NCBI GenBank assembly: GCA_003233115.1
Contig: QIKV01000138.1
Span: 1 to 51,837, forward strand
DNA from: Oceanospirillales bacterium
Lineage (GTDB): Bacteria; Pseudomonadota; Gammaproteobacteria; Xanthomonadales; SZUA-36
Length of the DNA stretch: 51,837 bases
Direction of reading: 5' to 3'
Shown: in pieces, positions 18,310-26,483 of the stretch
How the letters are laid out: the number at the start of each line of letters is the position of its first letter
Position numbering within the stretch: the first letter of the stretch is position 1
Notes under the pieces: generated by a model
What the model was told of the DNA's origin: nothing
Databases searched by the model: none
Seen by the model: the letters and a program-made list of their open reading frames with translations, nothing else
Program-made: the position numbers and the translations under genes

Positions 18310-19668
18310 ATGGCCGTACTTGAAAAACTGGTGATAGCCAACCGTGGTGAAATTGCGCTACGCATACTACGGGCCTGCCATTCGATGGGCATTAAAACTG
18401 TCGCGGTACACTCTACCGTCGACCGTAACCTGAAACACGTTGCACTGGCGGATGAGGCTGTCTGCATCGGCCCCGCTGCCAGTGCTGACAGTTACCTGAG
18501 CATACCTGCCATTATTGCTGCGACCGAAGTTACCGATGCCCTGGCAGTACACCCGGGTTATGGATTCCTCGCTGAGAACGCAGATTTCGCCGAACGCGTT
18601 GAACAAAGCGGCTTTATTTTTATCGGCCCGCGCCCGGATACCATTCGTCTGATGGGGGACAAGGTATCTGCCATCAAAGCCATGAAAGATGCCGGCGTAC
18701 CCTGTGTACCCGGTTCCGGCGGTGCCCTGACCGATGACATGGCAGAAAACCATGCCATTGCCCGGCGCATAGGTTATCCCGTCATTATCAAGGCCGCAGC
18801 CGGTGGCGGTGGTCGTGGAATGCGGGTAGTACACACCGAAGCGCACCTGTCCAATGCCCTGCAACTGACCCAGCAGGAGGCCCAGACTGTCTTTGGTGAT
18901 GGTACGGTATACATGGAAAAATACCTCGAAAACCCGCGCCACATCGAAGTCCAGATCATCGCCGACCAATATGGCAACGCCATTCACCTCGGAGAGCGCG
19001 ACTGCTCAACCCAGCGTCGCCACCAGAAAGTCATCGAAGAAGCACCGGCACCCGGAATCACGCCCCGGCAGCGGGATGAAATTGGCAGTGTTTGTGTGGA
19101 GGCCTGTAGACGTATCGGTTACCGCGGTGTGGGTACCTTTGAGTTTTTGTACGACGATAACCGTTTCTATTTTATCGAAATGAATACGCGTATACAGGTG
19201 GAGCACCCGGTCAGTGAGTTAATTACCGGGGTGGATATTGTCAAGGAACAAATTCGCGTGGCTGCTGGTGAGCGGCTGGCCTATACACAGGATGATATTG
19301 TCATTCGTGGCCACGCCATCGAATGTCGTATCAATGCAGAAGACCCGGAAACGTTCATGCCGTGCCCGGGAACCATCGATGGTTTTCATGCGCCCGGTGG
19401 CCCTGGTATACGCGTGGATTCACATATTTACGACAGCTACACGGTGCCGCCTGACTACGATTCCATGATCGGCAAGGTGATCGCCCATGGCGAGGACAGG
19501 AAGACGGCCATTGCCCGTATGCGGATTGCGCTGGATGAGATGATCTTGAATGGCATTAAGACCAATATACCCCTGCACAAGTGGTTACTGTTTGATCCGG
19601 GGTTCCTGAAAGGCGGCTTCAATATCCATTACCTGGAAAAACGCCTGGCAGACAGGGCGGCTGAATAG
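18310..19668 (+). CDS. accC: Biotin carboxylase subunit of acetyl-CoA carboxylase
   Basis: ATP-dependent carboxylation of the AccB-bound biotin. At 452 residues it has the family length. The biotin-carboxylase N-domain ([17 protein letters not shown]) is followed by the ATP-grasp domain with the glycine-rich loop [14 protein letters not shown] (~160), the HIEVQI and [13 protein letters not shown] segments (~215-240), and [14 protein letters not shown] (~290) with catalytic residues. The C-terminal domain is complete. It is the last gene of the aroQ-accB-accC operon; the next gene begins 56 bp further. Confidence 0.97.
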   Translation: MAVLEKLVIANRGEIALRILRACHSMGIKTVAVHSTVDRNLKHVALADEAVCIGPAASADSYLSIPAIIAATEVTDALAVHPGYGFLAENADFAERVEQSGFIFIGPRPDTIRLMGDKVSAIKAMKDAGVPCVPGSGGALTDDMAENHAIARRIGYPVIIKAAAGGGGRGMRVVHTEAHLSNALQLTQQEAQTVFGDGTVYMEKYLENPRHIEVQIIADQYGNAIHLGERDCSTQRRHQKVIEEAPAPGITPRQRDEIGSVCVEACRRIGYRGVGTFEFLYDDNRFYFIEMNTRIQVEHPVSELITGVDIVKEQIRVAAGERLAYTQDDIVIRGHAIECRINAEDPETFMPCPGTIDGFHAPGGPGIRVDSHIYDSYTVPPDYDSMIGKVIAHGEDRKTAIARMRIALDEMILNGIKTNIPLHKWLLFDPGFLKGGFNIHYLEKRLADRAAE

Positions 19669-19724
19669 CGCCCAGCCATGTCCTGGCTGGAAATCAGCAC
19701 ACGGGTGGCGCGGCAAATCAGAGC

Positions 19725-20288
19725 ATGAACAGAAAACTGAAAATCAACCTTGGTTCAGGCCACTGGAAGCTGGCAGGCTGGGTCAATGTTGACATTGATC
19801 GCGGCAGCAAACCCGATGTCGTTGCCGACCTCGCAGCCGAACTACCGTTTGCCGACGGGGCCGCCCGATTGATGCATACCGAGGATTTTATCGATCAACT
19901 GGAGCTGGATCAGGCAGCCGCTTTTTTGCGTGAATGCCACCGCGTTCTGGCCCGGGGTGGTGTGCTGCGTGTACTCACGCCTGATATGCAAAAGCTGGCC
20001 CACTTGTACCTGCATGACCCGGGCCGCCTTGAAGAATTATGGAAAAATTTCGTGCGTGTTCCGTTGTCACTGGACACACCGGGCGAGATTTTCAACACCG
20101 GTATGCGTTTTGCCGGGCATACCTTTCTATATGATGCGGAAACATTCCAGGTATTGGCTGCAAACTGTGGATTTCAGGCACGCCAGGTAGCCTACCAGCA
20201 AAGCGAAGAGCCTGAACTTCGTGACCTTGATCTTCGTTCACCGGATAATGCGGTATCTATGTACTTTGACTGTTACCGCCAGGACTGA
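19725..20288 (+). CDS. Class I SAM-dependent methyltransferase-like protein
   Basis: A 187-residue cytoplasmic protein with a Rossmann-type methyltransferase pattern. The SAM-binding motif I is LKINLGSGHWKLAGWVNVD, followed by an acidic D (VDID), the DLAAELPFADG segment and the RVLARGGVLRVLTPD post-motif strand. It resembles predicted methyltransferases found in polysaccharide and envelope clusters (COG4627-like). The substrate is not visible. It converges with the polysaccharide deacetylase gene, leaving 13 bp between stop codons. It is not an obvious part of the acc operon. Confidence 0.7.
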   Translation: MNRKLKINLGSGHWKLAGWVNVDIDRGSKPDVVADLAAELPFADGAARLMHTEDFIDQLELDQAAAFLRECHRVLARGGVLRVLTPDMQKLAHLYLHDPGRLEELWKNFVRVPLSLDTPGEIFNTGMRFAGHTFLYDAETFQVLAANCGFQARQVAYQQSEEPELRDLDLRSPDNAVSMYFDCYRQD

Positions 20289-20301
20289 CCACCGGACGAA
20301 T

Positions 20302-21204
20302 TCAGAAACCCAAAGTTGCCAGCAGTTCCGTCGGCGATGACCAGTCCCTGCCGCAAACAAAACGTGGCAAATTCCAACGGTTGCTTCGTGCTGATGCCAG
20401 TCCGGGCCGGGTCCCCAGTGCCGCGAGACAGTGGTGTTCCCTGCCGTATTCCGGGAAAAACTCAGCGCGAATGTAGTGACTGGACTCGCCAAACGGGTAA
20501 GCGAAGACCTGTGGCCATTGACCGGTTTTATCGTTGATGAACGCGCCGGCCTGAACGACCTGTTGACGGCAATGCTCAATGGTCTCAATGGTGGTAAACC
20601 CGCCACGGGGATACTGCCCGGCCACCAGGTCGGGGTGGTTGTGGTCCCAGCCATGGTTGCCAATGTCCAGCAACGGGTGGTGTGCCGCTGCGCGCCACCA
20701 GTCATCGCTCAGATGGCCCTGACCAAACAGGGAACCCCGATCAATGATCTGGCGCGCCTGGGGACTGGCAATGACGAAGCTGGTTGCCTGCAGTCCAGGT
20801 TGGGCCTGCTTCCCGTGTTGCTGCACAAAATCTTCCAGGATACTCAGAAAGCCTGCCTGCATACCAAAGCCAGCGAACTCCAGCGTGCGCACATCATAAT
20901 CACAACCATCGTCAAAGGTCAGGCAGACCACTGGCTGGCCAGTTTGCGGGTTTTTTTCAATTGGGCCACCATCAAACAGGCTCCCGACAAGCGACGGCAG
21001 AGACACAAAGCGATATCCCGCGCCATGTAATTCATGCAAATCAGCCGCCAGCGCCTTGTGGTCATTGTTTGTGGTGTCATTTCCGGCAATGTTCTGGGAA
21101 TGGTAGGTAAGAATGGCCGCTTTCAATGTGGGGTCACCTGATCTGATCCGGATTGGCAAGAAACTATATGACACTTTGACAAGTGAGTTGGATATTATAC
21201 CCAT
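20302..21204 (-). CDS. Polysaccharide deacetylase family protein
   Basis: Putative carbohydrate esterase of the NodB fold, 300 residues. Metal- and base-site motifs are visible: LTYHSQN near residue 33, CLTFDDGCDYD (~92-102) with the catalytic and metal Asp pair, GNHGWDHNHPDL (~180) with metal His residues, and a C-terminal FAYPFGE segment. No clear signal peptide is seen, so it may be cytoplasmic or its start may be wrong; a TTG at residue 27 (LKAAILTYHS) is an alternative. It diverges from the acyltransferase-like gene with essentially no intergenic space, so promoters must lie inside the coding ends. Confidence 0.78.
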   Translation of the reverse strand: MGIISNSLVKVSYSFLPIRIRSGDPTLKAAILTYHSQNIAGNDTTNNDHKALAADLHELHGAGYRFVSLPSLVGSLFDGGPIEKNPQTGQPVVCLTFDDGCDYDVRTLEFAGFGMQAGFLSILEDFVQQHGKQAQPGLQATSFVIASPQARQIIDRGSLFGQGHLSDDWWRAAAHHPLLDIGNHGWDHNHPDLVAGQYPRGGFTTIETIEHCRQQVVQAGAFINDKTGQWPQVFAYPFGESSHYIRAEFFPEYGREHHCLAALGTRPGLASARSNRWNLPRFVCGRDWSSPTELLATLGF

Positions 21205-21206
21205 CC

Positions 21207-22091
21207 ATGCAAGCCTGGACTTCCATTACCAGACAAATGAATGATTTCCTGGTGTACTTCCTGTTGCCCGGGGTGTCAGTTTTGTTGCCGTCCGCATGGT
21301 CGCGAGCGGTGCTGGCCCGTCTGTCACGGCGTCGATGGTTGCTGGCAGAAAAATCTGATGTGGCCTGGGCCATGGCGCTTGAGTTCTCTGACCCGGGCGA
21401 TGAACGGGAGTGGAAAACACGCTGGAAACAGATTGAACTGCTGGATGTGCGTGATCTGTACCTGATGGTGAGCGGGCGTTCACGGTCGGTGCTGGCGGAA
21501 ATTGAATATGACGTGCCACTGGAAACAGCGAAAGACCGGGTCATGGTTGGCATGCATTGGGGCCCGTCTATCTCTACCCTGAAAATGGTAGCGGTGGCCG
21601 GGCTTACGCCGGCTTTTTTATTCCGGCCACCCAATCGGCATACCTTGCGCAGCAGGCCATTTTATTACCTGTTTCTCAGCATGGCGGCCCGTCACATGGT
21701 GAAAACCATGCATGATCGAGCCGTGGTGGTGGGGGGTGCCGGCAGGAAACTGGGTGCGATGCTTGATCAGCCCGGGAGTGTGGTCGTCCTGATGGACGCG
21801 CCTCCAATGAAAGGCCGGCCCATACTCAAATGCTCAGTTCTGAGCCGCGCTGCTGTTTTTAACGCGGGCTTCCCCAATATCCTGGCAGACAAGCGTAAAG
21901 AATACGTGTTTTATGCGCTTGGTTTGCACCCGGACGGTTCGCTGCGTAAAAAGCTGGAAATGGAAGGGCCATTCAGCTCGGACAACGCGCAGGAGTTCCT
22001 GCTCGGCTACACCGGCTTCCTCGAACGGCACCTGTTATCAGATCCGGCGCAATGGCGCATCTGGCACGCAGCCGGTCAATTCTGGGCCTGA
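21207..22091 (+). CDS. LpxL/HtrB-like acyltransferase-fold protein (tentative)
   Basis: A 294-residue protein with a hydrophobic N-terminus (NDFLVYFLLPGVSVLLPSAW). Its arrangement recalls lipid A late acyltransferases: VMVGMHWGPSI (~115), FLFRPPNRHTLRS, a VVLMDAPPMKGRP segment and a C-terminal GFLERHLLSDPAQWRIWH, which is similar to the WR-W ends of LpxL/HtrB. The catalytic HX4D/E pair is not intact: the residue four after the His intervening segment is Ile. Activity is therefore uncertain. The start is unclear; GTG 21183, ATG 21207 and ATG 21237 are all in frame and none has a strong ribosome site. Neighbours suggest an envelope role. Confidence 0.5.
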   Translation: MQAWTSITRQMNDFLVYFLLPGVSVLLPSAWSRAVLARLSRRRWLLAEKSDVAWAMALEFSDPGDEREWKTRWKQIELLDVRDLYLMVSGRSRSVLAEIEYDVPLETAKDRVMVGMHWGPSISTLKMVAVAGLTPAFLFRPPNRHTLRSRPFYYLFLSMAARHMVKTMHDRAVVVGGAGRKLGAMLDQPGSVVVLMDAPPMKGRPILKCSVLSRAAVFNAGFPNILADKRKEYVFYALGLHPDGSLRKKLEMEGPFSSDNAQEFLLGYTGFLERHLLSDPAQWRIWHAAGQFWA

Positions 22092-22123
22092 ACGCATGCG
22101 ATCATGTTAAATCCGACAGGCTC

Positions 22124-22672
22124 CTAGAAGTTTGGTTTGACCCGCGTGTTCCGGTAGCAGTCGATGGCGTCCAGCAGTTCCTGGCGGGCAGTGTCCACGC
22201 CTTCCCAGCCGCCGGTCCTGACCCATTTGTTTTTCTCAAGGTCTTTATAGTGCTCGAAAAAATGTACGATCTGGTTGAGCAGAATCTCATCCAGGTCTTC
22301 GACTGACCGAATGGCCCGGTACATACCAGTAACATCGGCGACCGGAACGGCAATGATCTTGGCATCCTCTCCGGCCTCATCGTGCATGAGCAGCACACCC
22401 ACCGGCCGGCAGCGCACCACGGTTCCCGGCAGCATCGGCAGGGGCAATACCACCAACACATCAACCGGGTCGCCGTCACCGCACAGGGTATGCGGCACGT
22501 AACCATAGTTGCACGGATAATACATGGCGGTCTTAAGCATCCGGTCGACAAAAATTGCACCGCTGTCCTTGTCCACTTCGTATTTGATGGCAGGGCTGTT
22601 CATCGGTACTTCAATGATGACATTGATATCATCCGGTACATCTCTTCCGGCCGGGACCTGTTGCAGGCTCAT
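22124..22672 (-). CDS. ppa: Soluble inorganic pyrophosphatase
   Basis: Hydrolyses PPi to phosphate in the cytoplasm. From the ATG at 22672, preceded by GAGG eight bases upstream, the protein is 182 residues, the family length; a longer frame to 22723 runs into the promoter. Signature DGDPVDVLV (~60-68) supplies the metal-binding aspartates, and [15 protein letters not shown] and [13 protein letters not shown] are typical. It diverges from the cyanophycin operon. Its presence with hppA and pfp means this cell has three competing fates for PPi within 20 kb. Confidence 0.97.
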   Translation of the reverse strand: MSLQQVPAGRDVPDDINVIIEVPMNSPAIKYEVDKDSGAIFVDRMLKTAMYYPCNYGYVPHTLCGDGDPVDVLVVLPLPMLPGTVVRCRPVGVLLMHDEAGEDAKIIAVPVADVTGMYRAIRSVEDLDEILLNQIVHFFEHYKDLEKNKWVRTGGWEGVDTARQELLDAIDCYRNTRVKPNF

Positions 22673-22699
22673 GTTTTTTTCCTCGTCTGGTGACCCCAC

Positions 22700-22705
22700 A
22701 TTATA
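22700..22705 (-). promoter_or_regulatory. Candidate -10 box for ppa
   Basis: On the minus strand a perfect TATAAT lies 28 bp upstream of the ppa ATG. No good -35 hexamer is found at 16-18 bp, so recognition may depend on an activator or the assignment may be wrong. Confidence 0.4.
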
Positions 22706-22765
22706 GTACGTGACTCCTACCATTTGGCTGTATTTTCAGCAGGTTTTGGATGGGTTATTTGCTAT

Positions 22766-22812
22766 CCCCGTTTCAAAGCGGGGCATAAGCAATTACAATG
22801 TGCGCCCCGCTT
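22766..22812 (+). promoter_or_regulatory. Alternative-hairpin leader upstream of cyanophycinase
   Basis: Two stem-loops share one strand. Hairpin A pairs CCCCG (22766-22770) with CGGGG (22779-22783). Hairpin B pairs AAGCGGGGC (22776-22784) with its perfect 9-bp complement GCCCCGCTT (22804-22812). They cannot form together. Hairpin B ends exactly where the AGAAGG ribosome site (22813-22818) of the cyanophycinase gene begins. No poly-U follows either stem, so translational control or transcript stability is more likely than termination. No known riboswitch class was recognised. Confidence 0.5.
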
Positions 22813-22827
22813 AGAAGGTATAGAAAC

Positions 22828-23670
22828 ATGAGCACGGCAATACCAATTCAAGGGCAGCCCCGCGGTTACCTGATTCCCATCGGCGGTGCGGAAGCGAAAC
22901 GTAAAGACCCGGTCATTCTCAAGCGGTTCGTTAAGCTGTGTGGTGGCGAGGACGCCCGCATCCTGGTAATCCCCACCGCATCCCTGCTGGACGAGACCGG
23001 GCCGATGTACCTGGAGTTGTTTGAAGATATGGGTGCGAAGGCAATGTGTATTCCGATCGAAGAGCGTGACCAGTGTTACGGGGAAGACATCCTCAGCGTC
23101 ATGGAAAAAGCAACGGGTATATTTATTACCGGCGGCAACCAGCTACGTCTCAGCACGATACTGGGCGGCACACCTGTGGCGCGCGCCATTCGCCGGCTCA
23201 ATGCCAATGGCGTGCATATGGCGGGTACTTCGGCAGGTGCGGCGATCATCTCGGAGCACATGATCGCCGGTGGCCGGGGCGGGGCCTCTCCACGGGAAAG
23301 TGGTGTGGTGCTGGCGCCGGGGCTGGGCCTGACCAACCTGATCATTATTGATCAGCATTTCAACAAGCGTGGCCGCCTTGGACGGTTGCTGGCGGCACTT
23401 TCATTCAACCCCTTTGTTTGTGGCCTGGGTATTGATGAAAACACCGCGGCGTTTATTGCACCGGATGGTTGTATGGAGGTCGTTGGCCACGGCACGGTGA
23501 TGGTCATTGATCCGGCAGACCTGCGGCTTTCATCCATGAGCTATGTGCGCAAGGCCGAGGCTGTTTCGCTGGTCGGCCTGAAGCTTCACGTGCTGGCCAG
23601 CGGCTCGTATTTTAATCTTGAGACGCGGGAAGCAACGCTGGACAAGGGCGCCCTGCAGGGCGCCCGGTAA
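22828..23670 (+). CDS. cphB: Cyanophycinase
   Basis: Serine exopeptidase that degrades cyanophycin (a multi-L-arginyl-poly-L-aspartate storage polymer) to beta-Asp-Arg dipeptides. The 280-residue protein has the S51-family nucleophile in AGTSAGAAI, Ser135, close to the position in characterised enzymes. It also has the ITGGNQLRL segment (~105) and a GLGIDENTAAFI motif (~205). The ATG at 22828 follows AGAAGG at 9 bp; a longer frame from 22798 overlaps the hairpin and is unlikely. It is followed by cphA after 8 bp, so making and breaking the polymer are encoded together. The long form without a signal peptide implies a cytoplasmic enzyme. Confidence 0.95.
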   Translation: MSTAIPIQGQPRGYLIPIGGAEAKRKDPVILKRFVKLCGGEDARILVIPTASLLDETGPMYLELFEDMGAKAMCIPIEERDQCYGEDILSVMEKATGIFITGGNQLRLSTILGGTPVARAIRRLNANGVHMAGTSAGAAIISEHMIAGGRGGASPRESGVVLAPGLGLTNLIIIDQHFNKRGRLGRLLAALSFNPFVCGLGIDENTAAFIAPDGCMEVVGHGTVMVIDPADLRLSSMSYVRKAEAVSLVGLKLHVLASGSYFNLETREATLDKGALQGAR

Positions 23671-23678
23671 CCCCCACT

Positions 23679-26483
23679 ATGAAGATTCTTTCCACTAACG
23701 TTTATGTCGGGCCGAGCCTGTATGCGCATTTTCCGGTTATTCGCCACCATGTAGACCTGGGGATACTGGAAGAATGGCCTTCTGCAAGGCTTGGCAAGGC
23801 CTTTGTAGACCGTTTGATCGAGGTGTTGCCCGGATTAAAGAATCACGGTTGTTCGTACGGCGAGCCCGGCGGGTTCCTGCGCAGGATGCGCGAGGATAAG
23901 GGTACCTGGATGGGCCACATCTGGGAGCATGCCTCACTGGAATTACAGAACGAGGCGGGTTCGGACGTGTCTTTTGGCCGCACGCGCAGCGCCGGCGAAC
24001 CCGGCTTGTACAACATGGTGTTTCAGTATAAGCAGCGCGATGTAGGACTGGAGGCTTCCCGTATCGCCCTGCAGTTACTGCTCAGCCTGCTGCCCGACAG
24101 CCTCAAACCGGCGCTGGCGTCTGAAATTGACGAAGATTTCGACTATGAGCAAGCGCGTGAGGAATTCATCGTGTTTGCACAGCGCAAGGAACTGGGTCCA
24201 AGCACCGCATCGCTGGTGAACGCGGCTGAGGAAAGGGGCATACCGTACCTGAGACTGAACAAATACTCGCTGGTACAGTTTGGTCACGGTGCGTATCAGC
24301 AGCGCATTCAGGCCACCATTACCAGTAAAACGGGCCATATCGCGGTTGAAATTTCCTGTGACAAGGAAGATACGCACAACCTGCTGCGGGACCTTGGTCT
24401 GCCGGTGCCGATACAAAAAATGGTCTACAGCTCACCTATGGCCGTTCGTTCAGCCCGCCACATCGGTTACCCGGTCGTCCTCAAGCCGCTCAATGCCAAC
24501 CACGGCCGGGGTGTTGCAATCAATCTGACCAGTGATGAGCAGGTCGAAAGTGCATTTGACTTTGCCCGCGAACACGGCAGTAGCCGGGCCGTGCTGGTAG
24601 AGAGCTATGTGGAGGGCTATGACCACCGGATGCTGGTGGTGAACAACGAATTGGTCGCGGTGGCCAAGCGGGTTCCCGGCCATGTTGTGGGTGACGGCAC
24701 GAGCACCATCAGTGCGCTGATCGACAAGGTCAATGAAGACCCGCGGCGCGGCATTGGTCATGAGAAAGTTTTGACGCGGCTCGAACTTGACCGGCAGGCA
24801 TATGAGCTGTTGGGCAAGGCCGGTATTGATGAGAATACGGTACTTCCGGACGGCGAAATTTTTCATCTGCGTAAAACGGCCAACCTGTCTACCGGTGGTA
24901 CCGCCATTGACCTGACCGATATCGTTCACTCCGACAACCGTGAAATGGCCCTGCGCGCCATCCGTGCCGTGGGCCTGGATATTGGGGGTGTGGATTTCCT
25001 GACGACAGATATCAGCGAGTCCTACAAGCAGGTCGGCGGGGCCATCGTGGAAATTAACGCTGCACCGGGTTTCCGCATGCATGTGGCGCCTTCGCAAGGC
25101 GAGCCGCGTGATGTGGCTGGCAAGGTGATGGATATGTTGTTTCCGCCCGGCACGCCGGCACGTATCCCGATTGCCAGTATTACCGGAACAAACGGCAAGA
25201 CGACGACCTCGCGCATGCTGGCCCACATTCTGAAAACGGCCGGCCATACGGTGGGCATGACCTCCACCGATGGTGTGTATATCGATGGGCGGCTGTCGGT
25301 TAAAGGCGACATGACGGGACCGACCTCGGCCCATATCGTGTTGCGTGACCCGACCGTGGATATTGCGGTGATGGAAACGGCCCGTGGCGGCTTGCTGCGC
25401 TCCGGCCTGGGCTACCGCCGTTGCGATGTATCGGCCTGCCTGAACGTTTCCGCAGACCACCTGGGGCTCAAGGGCATCGATACGCTGGAGCAACTGGCAG
25501 AACTCAAGCGCATCGTGGTGGAAGTAGCCCGCGATACTGCGGTTCTTAATGCGGATGATGATCTGTGTCTGAAGATGGCCGATTACACGCAGGCGGAAAA
25601 TGTCTGTTATGTGACCATGAACCCGGCGCATGCCCTGGTCAAAGCGCACATCCGCGCCGGTGGCCGGGCCATGGTGCTGGAGCGCGGCATCAACGGTGAC
25701 ATGATTACGTTGTATGACAATGGTACGCAATACCAGTTGGCCTGGACCCACCAGATACCCGCCACGATGGACGGCAAGGCGACCCACAATGTACAAAACG
25801 CCATGTTCGCGGCCGCGTTGGCCTATTCGCTGAATAAATCACTGGATGACATCCGCCATGGCCTGCGCTCGTTCAATTCCACCATTTTCCAGGCGCCGGG
25901 CCGCATGAACGTCTTTGATGAACACCCGTTCCGCGTCATCCTTGATTATGGTCATAACGCTGCAGCCATCAACAGCATTTGCCTGCTGGTTGAGCGGCTG
26001 GAAGTTACCGGTCGCCGCATCTGCGTACTCGCAGCCCCGGGTGACCGCCGTGATGAGGATATCCGTGCCATTGCCGATGAAGCCAGTGGGCATTTTGAGC
26101 ACTACATCTGCCGGGCGGATGACAATCGCCGGGGGCGTGGCGACGATGAAGTCCCGCGGATGTTACGTGATCAGTTACTGGCCAATGGTATTGATACCGG
26201 TGCCATCGACGTTGTGCCGGATGAGGTGCTATCCATTACCCGTGCACTGGAAATAGCGCGTGAAGGCGATCTTGTGGTGCTGTTTGCCGACGACGTTCGC
26301 CGTAGCTGGAACCAGGTTATTCACTATAAAGCTGATAGTGAAACAACGCGTGTCACCGATGACGCAGACCCGGTGAACAGTTTTGTCGCAGAAGACCCCG
26401 AGGCTTTTTCACTGGATGCCGGTGCGCGCCTGATCAAGGACGAGCGCGGTGTGCGCCTGGCGCGTGAAGAAGAAGGCGATTAA
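23679..26483 (+). CDS. cphA: Cyanophycin synthetase
   Basis: Builds cyanophycin by adding Asp to the backbone and then Arg to its side chain, each with ATP. The 934-residue protein has the three-part CphA1 layout. The N-domain covers about 1-160. The ATP-grasp G-domain (~215-475) includes GYPVVLKPLNANHGRGVAI and VEINAAPGFRMH. The Mur-ligase-like M-domain has its P-loop at ITGTNGKTTTS (Lys507) and continues through ETARGGLLRSGLGY and ILDYGHNAAA. The acidic C-terminal tail after ~890 is extra. It is in one operon with cyanophycinase upstream and a truncated paralogue whose ATG overlaps the stop codon (TAATG). Confidence 0.96.
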   Translation: MKILSTNVYVGPSLYAHFPVIRHHVDLGILEEWPSARLGKAFVDRLIEVLPGLKNHGCSYGEPGGFLRRMREDKGTWMGHIWEHASLELQNEAGSDVSFGRTRSAGEPGLYNMVFQYKQRDVGLEASRIALQLLLSLLPDSLKPALASEIDEDFDYEQAREEFIVFAQRKELGPSTASLVNAAEERGIPYLRLNKYSLVQFGHGAYQQRIQATITSKTGHIAVEISCDKEDTHNLLRDLGLPVPIQKMVYSSPMAVRSARHIGYPVVLKPLNANHGRGVAINLTSDEQVESAFDFAREHGSSRAVLVESYVEGYDHRMLVVNNELVAVAKRVPGHVVGDGTSTISALIDKVNEDPRRGIGHEKVLTRLELDRQAYELLGKAGIDENTVLPDGEIFHLRKTANLSTGGTAIDLTDIVHSDNREMALRAIRAVGLDIGGVDFLTTDISESYKQVGGAIVEINAAPGFRMHVAPSQGEPRDVAGKVMDMLFPPGTPARIPIASITGTNGKTTTSRMLAHILKTAGHTVGMTSTDGVYIDGRLSVKGDMTGPTSAHIVLRDPTVDIAVMETARGGLLRSGLGYRRCDVSACLNVSADHLGLKGIDTLEQLAELKRIVVEVARDTAVLNADDDLCLKMADYTQAENVCYVTMNPAHALVKAHIRAGGRAMVLERGINGDMITLYDNGTQYQLAWTHQIPATMDGKATHNVQNAMFAAALAYSLNKSLDDIRHGLRSFNSTIFQAPGRMNVFDEHPFRVILDYGHNAAAINSICLLVERLEVTGRRICVLAAPGDRRDEDIRAIADEASGHFEHYICRADDNRRGRGDDEVPRMLRDQLLANGIDTGAIDVVPDEVLSITRALEIAREGDLVVLFADDVRRSWNQVIHYKADSETTRVTDDADPVNSFVAEDPEAFSLDAGARLIKDERGVRLAREEEGD

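Noticed and set aside
24450-25796. Long open frame (448 codons) antisense to cphA
   Set aside because: It lies wholly inside cphA, has a His/Arg/Gly-rich composition without domains, and no ribosome site. It is a by-product of GC-rich codon use.
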